Positions 44,999 through 52,265 of a stretch of 64,000 nt of DNA are shown in pieces. The stretch comes from Thauera carbonicopians (GTDB lineage Bacteria > Pseudomonadota > Gammaproteobacteria > Burkholderiales > Rhodocyclaceae). The notes below the pieces were generated by a model that saw only the letters and a list, made by a program, of their open reading frames with translations, made no database searches and was not told the origin of the DNA. The DNA lies in NCBI RefSeq assembly GCF_025699485.1, contig NZ_JANUXN010000010.1, forward strand, positions 62,001 to 126,000, in the 5' to 3' direction. How positions within the stretch are numbered: position 1 is the stretch's first letter; the number at the start of each line of letters is the position of its first letter. The position numbers and the translations under genes were made by a program.

Positions 44999-46768
44999 AT
45001 GCTCACACACCTGCCATCCGCGAAGAAGTTGCTCCTGTTCGTGTGCTGGTGGCTGGGGTTTGCATTTGCGTTTGCACAAGCACAGCCGCCGCCGCTGTCC
45101 CAGCCTTTACACCTGGACCAGCACAGCACTGCTGTCAACGTCTGGCCGGCGCTCGGCCTGCTGCGCGACCCGGTGGGCACGTTGGCCGTCGAAGACGTGC
45201 TGGCGCAGCGGGCGCGCTTCGCGGCACCCGAGAGCACGCCCGGCAACCTCGGCCGCACGGCCGACGCAGTGTGGCTGAAGCTGCCGCTGCATGTGGGCGG
45301 CACACAGCCGCTGCACCGCGTGCTGGAGTTCGACTATCCCTCGCTCAACCTCGTCGACGTCTACCTCGTCGCCGACGGCCGCGTGCTGCGCCACTGGCGC
45401 CTGGGCAACCAACTGCGCCTGTCCGAGCGTCCACTGCCTTCGCGCAGCCACGCCACCCGCATGGATCTGCCGCCGGGCGCAAGCGAGCTCTTCATGCGCG
45501 TGCAGACGACCAGCACGATGGTGCTTCCGATCACGCTGCGCAGCGCCGAGGACTTCACCGCCCACGAATCGCAGGCGCAGTTGCTGCAAGGCATGTTCAT
45601 CGGGCTGGCGCTGTGCATGCTGTTGTACAGCCTGGCGCACTGGACCAGCCTGCACGACACGCTGTTCGGCTACTACGCGGTTTTGCTGGGCGGCAACGTC
45701 GTCTTCCTGCTGTCGTACTTCGGCATCGGGCCGCTGTACCTTTGGCCCGATCTGCCGCAACTGTCGCAGCAGATCGCGCCGCTAGGGGTCCTGGTTTCGG
45801 TGGCGGCGGCTACGGTGTTCATTCGCCGCGCGCTGCGCGTGCACGAGGCGAGCCGCATCGCCGACTGGCTGCTGCGCGCGGTGGGCATGATGGCCGCGCT
45901 CGGCATCGCGGCGGCGCTGCTCGGCGTGCTGCCCTACCGCAGCATGCAGACGCTGGTCACGATCCTGGGGCTGGCGACAGTGGGCGTCGCGGTGCCGATA
46001 GCCTTCCTGCGCACGCGACAGGGCGAAGTAGCGGGGCGCTACATGCTCGCCGGATGGGCCGTCTACTGCATCGGCGCGGCAACGATGGCAGCGCTGCTGC
46101 GCGGCTACATCGAACCCACCTTCTGGGCTCAATACCTTTACGCCGCTTCGATGATGGTCGAGATGGCCGCCTGGATGGGCGTGCTGGGTCTGCGCGTGCA
46201 GGCCATCCACCGCAGCGCCGACCGAGCGCGTGTCGAGAGCGACACGTTGCGCGCGCTGGCGCATACCGACGCGCTGACCGGCCTGCCCAACCGCCGCGGA
46301 CTGCAGATTCACCTGGGCGCCGCGCTGCGCGATACCGCGCCGCAGCGCGTGCTGGCGCTGTACCTGCTGGATCTGGACGGGTTCAAGCCGATCAACGACC
46401 GCTACGGCCACGACGTGGGCGACGCGTTGCTGATCGCCGTCGGTCGGCGCCTGCAGGAGCAACTGCGTTCCTGCGACGTGGTGGCCCGCTTGGGCGGCGA
46501 CGAGTTCGTCGTGCTCGCCGGCGGCCTGTCGGACGAGCACGCAGCGCGCACAGTGGGGCAGAAAATGCTGGCTGCTTTCTCCGAGCCTTTCGACGCCGCC
46601 GGACAGCACTGCACAGTGGGTCTGACCATAGGCTATGCGCTTGCGCCCCAGGATGCTTCGGACGGCGACGAACTCCTCAAGCGCGCCGACGCGGCGATGT
46701 ACGCCGGCAAGCAGGCAGGCCGGCACCAATTGCAACGTGGCGGGCGAACGGTGGCAGCGGCGGCGTAG
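44999..46768 (+). CDS. 7TM-DISM diguanylate cyclase
   Basis: A 589-aa membrane protein. A signal peptide (LLLFVCWWLGFAFAFAQA) precedes a periplasmic 7TMR-DISM extracellular domain (about 30-190: DAVWLKLPLHVGG, LEFDYPSLNLVDVYL), seven transmembrane helices (about 195-395) and a GGDEF domain (about 420-580) with intact LGGDEFVVLAGG and HTDALTGLPNRRG. It should make c-di-GMP in response to a periplasmic carbohydrate-like or other ligand. AGGGA precedes the ATG. The 166-bp gap before it shows no other feature, and the 236 bp after it hold nothing clear. Confidence 0.93.
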   Translation: MLTHLPSAKKLLLFVCWWLGFAFAFAQAQPPPLSQPLHLDQHSTAVNVWPALGLLRDPVGTLAVEDVLAQRARFAAPESTPGNLGRTADAVWLKLPLHVGGTQPLHRVLEFDYPSLNLVDVYLVADGRVLRHWRLGNQLRLSERPLPSRSHATRMDLPPGASELFMRVQTTSTMVLPITLRSAEDFTAHESQAQLLQGMFIGLALCMLLYSLAHWTSLHDTLFGYYAVLLGGNVVFLLSYFGIGPLYLWPDLPQLSQQIAPLGVLVSVAAATVFIRRALRVHEASRIADWLLRAVGMMAALGIAAALLGVLPYRSMQTLVTILGLATVGVAVPIAFLRTRQGEVAGRYMLAGWAVYCIGAATMAALLRGYIEPTFWAQYLYAASMMVEMAAWMGVLGLRVQAIHRSADRARVESDTLRALAHTDALTGLPNRRGLQIHLGAALRDTAPQRVLALYLLDLDGFKPINDRYGHDVGDALLIAVGRRLQEQLRSCDVVARLGGDEFVVLAGGLSDEHAARTVGQKMLAAFSEPFDAAGQHCTVGLTIGYALAPQDASDGDELLKRADAAMYAGKQAGRHQLQRGGRTVAAAA

Positions 46769-47004
46769 TCGTGGTACTGGCGAGTGCAGGTCTTGCTGGA
46801 AGGGCTACGTCAGACATTCGCCGCACGCACGGACCAGGTCGCCCGTGCAGGCAAGAACATCGGGCGTCCCCCATTGGCCTTCTGCCCATACAGCAGCAAG
46901 AAACTCGGAGCACCGAGGTATGTTGTTCACCGCCGACCCATCACAACGGGTTCCGGGCCACTTCCGTTCTTTTCAGTATTTCCGGCTTTCAGGCCGATCC
47001 GGCG

Positions 47005-49080
47005 CTAAAGCGCCAGGGCTGTGTCACGGACGGCCCTCCGGCTCACTACGGCGCAATGCGGGGAGCACGTTTCTCGCTTGCGATCGATGCGCTCGATTCT
47101 GAGTGCATCCTTGCCGTTGGGCACGGGGCGGCCGAACAAATAGCCTTGAACTTCGACGCAGCCCTCATTGCGAAGGCAATCGAGTTGTTCTTCAGTCTCG
47201 ACGCCTTCCGCCACGGTCGTGACGCCGAGCCGCTTGCCAAGGTCCGTGACGGCTCGCACGACAGCGGCGCAATCGGGACGGCTGACGGCATCTTTCACGA
47301 ACGATCCGTCGATCTTGATCTTGTCGAAGGGGAAGGCGCGCAGATGCGCGAGCGACGAATAGCCGGTGCCGAAGTCATCCAACGCGATACGCACGCCAAG
47401 GTCCCGCATCCGTCGCAGATCTCCGATTATGTCGCGTTCGTTGTCGAGCAATGCAGTTTCGGTGATTTCGAGTTCAAGCCGGTTTGGCGACAGACCGCTC
47501 GCGACCAGCGCCGACAGCACATAGCCGTGCAAGGTCCCCTTGCCGAGTTGAGTCGCCGATATATTGACGGCGATCCGCGCACGATCCTCCCAACTGGCTG
47601 CCTCGCGGCAAGCCGTCTCCAGAACGAATGCGCCGAGCGCATCGGCCAAGCCGAATTGCTCTGCCACCGGCACGAACTCGGCAGGCGAAATCCAGCCACG
47701 GAGCGGATGGCGCCAGCGCACCAGCGCTTCGCGGGCCGTGACTTCACCGGTCTCGATCGAGACGATCGGCTGATAGAACACGAATAGATCGTCCCGATCC
47801 TGCAGCGCCTTGCGGAAATCTTCTTCGAGACGTGCTCGCTCCTGGATTCGGGTTTCCATGCTGGAAGTGAATATGCGCGCGTTGCCTTTGCCCGCCTCCT
47901 TGGCCGCATAAAGGGCGATATCGGAACGGGCGAGCAGGTTTTCGGCGGTGTCGCCATGTTGGGGAGCAAGCGCGATACCGATGGACGCGCCGATCGTGAT
48001 GTTGCCATGCCCGAAATCGTAGTTGGCGCTTACGGCCTCAACGATCCGGTCCGCATGGGCCTTGGCTTCATCGACGTTGCCATGAGGCAAGATCACGGCA
48101 AATTCATCCCCACCAAGTCGACTGACGAGCATCGCCCGCGCGTTGCAAACCGCGCTCAGCCGCTTCCCCACCTCGACGAGCAGCAGGTCGCCGATCCCGT
48201 GGCCACGCGTATCGTTCACCAGCTTGAAGCCGTCGAGGTCGATATAGAGCAGGCCGATCGGATTGCCCGGTGCTGCAAGCCGACGTTCGAGTTCGTCGTT
48301 GAAGCTGGCGCGATTGGGCAATCCCGTCAGCATGTCATAGTGCGCGAGATGGCTGACGCGCTCGCGCGCATCGACCATGCGCACGAAGTCCCGATTCTGG
48401 ATGAGGCCGATGACGGCTGTCGCGATGATCACGGGGAAGAAAGAGGTCGCCATGATGATCAGGGACAGGATTCCGCTGGATGCGAAATAGCCGAGAAAGG
48501 TCGTCCCGCCGATGATGGTGACGCTCAGCATCGCCGGGCGCAAATGCGTGAGGCACAACATACAGGCAAGTATGGTGATCGCCAGATAGAAGGCGACATG
48601 CGCCTTCTGATAGGCGTCCCCATAAGGGAAAAGCGCAAGAGACCAGGCACACACTGCACAGCCGAGAACGACGGTGAGCACGGTCGTGCGCAACTGTTCC
48701 TTGCGAATCTGTTCCGCTGTGAACTGGGCGTTCCGCCTGAGCCACCACATGGCGACCCGCACGCAGCTCACGATGGAGAAGCCCACCGGAATCGCTATGG
48801 TCAGGCGCGCCGGCGCATGATCGAAAAATGCGACCGCCACCCCCCAACTGTTCGCAAGGAGCGTGAAATAGAGCAGCGGAACCAGATGGGAATGCACCGA
48901 CCACTGCTCCTGGAGCAGCTTTTCGTTGTCGGACTGCACCGGGAAGATCATGGCAAGGCGCGAGGCGATCCAGTGCAGCACCAAGCGGCCTTCCCGTCCG
49001 ACAGGCGCACCGTCACCCATGATCCGCCCCGGCGAGGAGGGCAAGCCAAGGCTTACGATGCGGCCCAATATTGTCATCAT
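47005..49080 (-). CDS. membrane GGDEF-EAL bifunctional c-di-GMP enzyme
   Basis: A 691-aa protein with about five N-terminal helices (VPLLYFTLLANSWGVAVAFF first), a GGDEF domain (YDMLTGLPNRASFNDEL, intact LGGDEFAVIL) and an EAL domain (AREALVRWRHP, ISATQL, DDFGTGYSSLAHLRAFPFDK), then a 30-residue tail with no domain character. Both active sites look complete. The sequence style (GLLYIDLDGFKLVNDTRGHG; LGKGTLHGYVLSAL) resembles alphaproteobacterial members and differs from the two c-di-GMP proteins at 9.4 and 45 kb, and it sits next to an integrase remnant, so acquisition is likely. I use ATG 49080 with GGGACGG upstream. Confidence 0.9.
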   Translation of the reverse strand: MMTILGRIVSLGLPSSPGRIMGDGAPVGREGRLVLHWIASRLAMIFPVQSDNEKLLQEQWSVHSHLVPLLYFTLLANSWGVAVAFFDHAPARLTIAIPVGFSIVSCVRVAMWWLRRNAQFTAEQIRKEQLRTTVLTVVLGCAVCAWSLALFPYGDAYQKAHVAFYLAITILACMLCLTHLRPAMLSVTIIGGTTFLGYFASSGILSLIIMATSFFPVIIATAVIGLIQNRDFVRMVDARERVSHLAHYDMLTGLPNRASFNDELERRLAAPGNPIGLLYIDLDGFKLVNDTRGHGIGDLLLVEVGKRLSAVCNARAMLVSRLGGDEFAVILPHGNVDEAKAHADRIVEAVSANYDFGHGNITIGASIGIALAPQHGDTAENLLARSDIALYAAKEAGKGNARIFTSSMETRIQERARLEEDFRKALQDRDDLFVFYQPIVSIETGEVTAREALVRWRHPLRGWISPAEFVPVAEQFGLADALGAFVLETACREAASWEDRARIAVNISATQLGKGTLHGYVLSALVASGLSPNRLELEITETALLDNERDIIGDLRRMRDLGVRIALDDFGTGYSSLAHLRAFPFDKIKIDGSFVKDAVSRPDCAAVVRAVTDLGKRLGVTTVAEGVETEEQLDCLRNEGCVEVQGYLFGRPVPNGKDALRIERIDRKRETCSPHCAVVSRRAVRDTALAL

Positions 49081-49161
49081 CAATCCGTCCCTTTCGCAAC
49101 AAGGCGCACTCCCGTTCAACCGCCGGCCTGTGAATGAGCAAGCAAGACTGAACATTGCCAG

Positions 49162-49724
49162 TTATCGGAAAAGTCTCACTATTTCTTGAATGCAGACTGC
49201 GACCTGCTTCACGCTGTCACGGACATGTATCGCCGTGGCAGGCGCGCAGTGCGCCTTCACCTTGTTGCACAAGATCCGGAGGTTTCCGGCCTGGATTTCG
49301 GTGAGTAGGCGATTCTGGAAAATCGGACAGGATGTCCCGGTCGATGATGTGCTTGCACACGGCACCGGTGCTCTCGGCCCATCTCGTATGGGCGAGGCAG
49401 CTCTCCATCGCCGCGCCGAAAGTCTTGATGGCGCGAACCCGGCGCTTGTCGCGTTGTGCTTTTCCAGCGCGGGCGATATGCCCTGGAGAACGGTCTTGCG
49501 CGCCTCCAAGAGCAGTTCGCGCGCCATCGCCAGCGAAATGCCGCTCGGCCCGTAGCGGCCGATGGTCAGGGTTTCGCGGCGGCCGTTGAGACGGTAGTCG
49601 TAGCGGAAGGTGACGGTGCCGGCGGGTGATACCGCCAGGGACCAGGAGACCCGCTGATGCCCGGAAAGCCGCATGAAATAAGCTTTCCTGAGGAGGCTTT
49701 TACCGTCAAAGACGGCAAAAGCCT
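49162..49724 (-). pseudogene. decayed P4-type tyrosine integrase (N-terminal half)
   Basis: On the minus strand an N-terminal DUF4102-like piece reads TVTFRYDYRLNGRRETLTIG, then RYGPSGISLAMARELLLEAR. The frame then changes (about 49450) to KAQRDKRRVRAIKTFGAAME and AESTGAVCKHIIDRDILSDF, and changes back (about 49320) to FQNRLLTEIQAGNLRILCNK and ATAIHVRDSVKQ before a stop. These are successive parts of one P4-like integrase with two frameshifts. The catalytic C-terminal domain (R...HxxR...Y) is missing, so it cannot recombine DNA. It marks an old genomic-island end. Confidence 0.8.
49694..49724. repeat. inverted repeat AGGCTTTTaCCGTC / GACGGcAAAAGCCT
   Basis: Two 14-base arms with one mismatch, separated by AAA, lie at the start of the integrase remnant. 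It contains the first of the TTACCGTCAA repeats, so it may be an integrase or excisionase binding site rather than a terminator. Confidence 0.55.
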
Positions 49725-49981
49725 GAATAGTGAACGAGAGTGTCTTAATTCCGCCTCAATTCTTACCGTCAACCGTTTTTGCTGGCCGACGATAGCCGTC
49801 GATAAATGCCGCGACGCATTTAATTATAAATCAAAACGTTACGACAGCTTTCCGATAGCTGGCGATAGTCCCCGAAGGACCTAAATTCACTCCCACTCGA
49901 TCATCAACAGGCCCTGAAACCCGCATCGTTAAAGGGGTTGGCTCTGATCGAGTCGGCTTTTATCGTCACTTTTACCGTCAA
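49700..49981 (+). repeat. three copies of TTACCGTCAA (possible integrase arm sites)
   Basis: TTACCGTCAA occurs at 49700-49709, 49763-49772 and 49972-49981, all in one orientation, on both sides of the guaA-like end at 49887-49901. Short direct repeats flanking a core are the usual layout of integrase arm-type sites. Confidence 0.45.
49887..49901 (-). other. guaA-3'-end-like sequence (candidate attachment core)
   Basis: On the minus strand ATCGAGTGGGAGTGA encodes IEWE-stop, the conserved C-terminus of GMP synthetase. P4-type islands are known to insert at the 3' end of guaA with the integrase gene immediately downstream, and here the integrase remnant starts about 160 bp downstream in the same direction. 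Upstream residues (FQGLLM) do not continue as GuaA, so this is only the crossover-sized piece, consistent with a displaced att site. Confidence 0.4.
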
Positions 49982-50111
49982 AACAGCTCATCTTTTGCTG
50001 GTGCGGGAGATGGAGCGATTTGCGCGGCGTCGACACTTTCGGCCTTATCGTCGATCAGGATGCATCTTAGCGCGCTCGAACTTGCCCTGGAACGCCCTGC
50101 TCTTCGCCTGC

Positions 50112-51396
50112 TTACGGCGACATCCCACCGAGTGTTCTGGCCGCCTGCTCAAGCCCGCCCAGGATGGCATAGCGGACACGCGGTGAGAAGTCCTGTGGCA
50201 ATTCGGCTTGCACTTCGGCAATGGCCGCTGGTGTACGAGCAACAAGTTCTTCAACGATCGGCTCGGCGGTCGATGCGTAGCCAACTTTCTGCGCGGTGCT
50301 GTTGAAGTGCCTGCGCTGGATACCGTGCATCTCGTAGTGTCGATTCTTGCCGAGTAGGGCCATGGCCAACTTGATCTCATACGGAGACCACTGGTTGGGG
50401 CCATCGCCCAACACCGGGTAGACCGACATCACGTCATACAGCGGGGTCAGCTGGAAACGACCGCGTGGCAGAAGCTGGATGCTGAAGTTCTTGGCATGGC
50501 CATCGGGCGCGCGCAGCAACCAGAACAGCACCTGCGCCGCCATCAGCGTCTTCATGTCGGCCTCGGTATTCACCGATTGCCTCAGCGTGCCGAACAGGGC
50601 CTTGAGCCCAGGACCGCCCTCGTTCTCGTACTTGCGTAATGGCGAGCAGCTCTCGACCTGGCAAAAGTCCTCCTGTGGCAGACGCATGAGCCACTGCCTA
50701 TTGGGTGCGACGCGCCGGTCGAAACGCACCACCACCACCAGCACACGCTGTCGGCCGAAGGTCACGATGCGGGCATCAGCCACGGGCAATCCGTAGGCTT
50801 TCAGCAGCCGCAAGCATAGCCATTCGTTGTCGACGGACGTGCTGAAGTCCGCCCGCCGCCCGCCCATCAGACCGAGCGGAAGCTTGAAGATGTGGCTCGT
50901 CGGCGTGGCGCCACGCGGCGCCAGCCATTGCTCGCCCCACCACAGGAAGGCCGTCTTCTCCTGTGCACCGGCCAGTGAGATGCGAAAGTCAGCATCCGGG
51001 TTTCGACCCGCAGCGAAGGCCTGCGGCGAAACGGTCTCGACCAGGTGCCGCTCGATATCCTCTTCAGATAGGGGCACGCCCTCGATGCGATCGAAGTCCG
51101 TGGGCACCTCCTCCTCATCCAGGATCTGGACGGCGCCCACGCAATCGCGCTCGATGGCCTTCAGCAAGTCGAACGGCTCGGTCGAACTAGTTGGCGACCT
51201 TCTAGCCCTTGACAGGCAGGTTCTGCAGATTGAACGGCAGCGACAAGGACAGCGGCCGGCCAAGGAACTGCAGTGCGACACGGATTGGCTTGCTGCCGAG
51301 CCCATTTCTGTACCCAGCTGCTGCAACTGCAACAGCTTGAGTTTGGGTGAAATGACGAGAGATCCGCGGTTCCCTTATCTCTGGCGTACGGCGCAC
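50112..51396 (-). pseudogene. hipA: decayed HipA-type serine/threonine kinase toxin
   Basis: The C-terminal 340 residues (to 50112) are a clear HipA kinase: STEPFDLLKAIERDCVGAVQ, SLAGAQEKTAFLWW (ATP loop), APDGHAKNFSIQLL (catalytic loop) and LTPLYDVMS (metal-binding Asp). The N-terminal HipA_1 region is broken. In another phase it reads ALQFLGRPLSLSLPFNLQNL, PVKG, then an amber codon, KVAN, a second amber codon and FD, and rejoins at STEPFD. The usual VANYFDNLLPDS...F stretch of about 30 residues is deleted. No hipB antitoxin gene is visible upstream. HipA phosphorylates glutamyl-tRNA synthetase and causes dormancy; this copy is probably inactive. Confidence 0.75.
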
Positions 51397-51536
51397 CTAA
51401 TCAACTTGAGCCGCCTCGCAACGCGAGGAGCTTGTGCTCGCATCTAAAAGTCCCTAAAGTCTGCGCAGCGAAGTTCACTTCTCGCCACCCGGATACTGGC
51501 GCTGCGTTCAACTTTAACCTAAAGGAGACAGGCCTC

Positions 51537-52265
51537 ATGGAAATTCGAGTTCAGCGCACGATTGGCGTGCTTCCGCAGCACGCTCGCAGTTTTATCCAGC
51601 TAGCACTGCAGACCGCAGAGCGCTCGCAGAAGGTGATGGGAATCGCGTCCGACGTCTTCTACAACGCGCACGCGAACGACGAGGCTATGGAGTTCGTGGT
51701 CTTTACTGACTTCGAGAGCATGGCCGTCTACGAGAAGCGCTTCCTTGGTGATCTGCTGCACGACATGGACTATCTAAAGCTCGCCGCTGGCGCTGTGGAA
51801 ATGATCCGCGACGAGCCGCTCGACGAGATGTTCGTGCGACTGCAGCCGGACGACTATTTCATGAACCTCGGTACGACTAAGCGTCGGAAGTTCACCTTCG
51901 AAAAAACTAAGCCTGCAAAGGCGTCGAAGCCATCGCGGTTTCGCCGCGAGCGGGAGTACTGCGCTGCCAAGGGGCAGCTACGCAACGTGATGCAGATGAA
52001 CTTTGACTTCATGGACAAGTACTTCCGCGGCACCGGCAGTATCCCCAAGTTCTTCTGCACACGCTTCTCAGCAAAGCGCATCGGCTCTACAAAGTTGTAC
52101 TTCGATGCTGACGAGTGTCCGCAATGCACGCCCGCTTTCATCGAACAGGATGAAGACATCGCGGTAAATCGTAGCGGGCTGCTCCTGCGCGCGCCTATCG
52201 ACCGCCTCTTTACCCGCGTTGATGCCTCGATGGCAGGCTTTTCGCTTGCTAAGCTTGCCGAGTGA
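51537..52265 (+). CDS. unknown 242-aa protein opening the PKS/NRPS cluster (NIPSNAP/ABM-like N-terminus)
   Basis: I do not recognise this protein with confidence. AAGGAG precedes the ATG at 51537, and the stop overlaps the PKS GTG start as GTGA, so it is tightly coupled to the cluster. The first 95 residues look like a dimeric alpha/beta-barrel (NIPSNAP/ABM) domain: GIASDVFYNAHANDEAMEFV, then FTDFESMAVYEKRFLGDLLH. A basic linker (TKRRKFTFEKTKPAKASKPS) leads to a second half containing MNFDFMDKYFRGTGSIPKFF and DADECPQCTPAF with a CPxC pair. ABM-like proteins act as small-molecule oxygenases, cyclases or heme-binding proteins, so a tailoring role on the assembly-line product is possible but unproven. 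Confidence 0.8.
   Translation: MEIRVQRTIGVLPQHARSFIQLALQTAERSQKVMGIASDVFYNAHANDEAMEFVVFTDFESMAVYEKRFLGDLLHDMDYLKLAAGAVEMIRDEPLDEMFVRLQPDDYFMNLGTTKRRKFTFEKTKPAKASKPSRFRREREYCAAKGQLRNVMQMNFDFMDKYFRGTGSIPKFFCTRFSAKRIGSTKLYFDADECPQCTPAFIEQDEDIAVNRSGLLLRAPIDRLFTRVDASMAGFSLAKLAE

Noticed and set aside
46784-47008. Possible small plus-strand gene between the two c-di-GMP genes
   Set aside because: No ribosome-binding site or recognisable motif; it overlaps the convergent gene end and looks like chance.
44895-47787. A 950-codon plus-strand frame across the diguanylate cyclase and the GGDEF-EAL gene
   Set aside because: Arg/Ala-rich out-of-phase reading of the cyclase, then antisense of the next gene; no domains.
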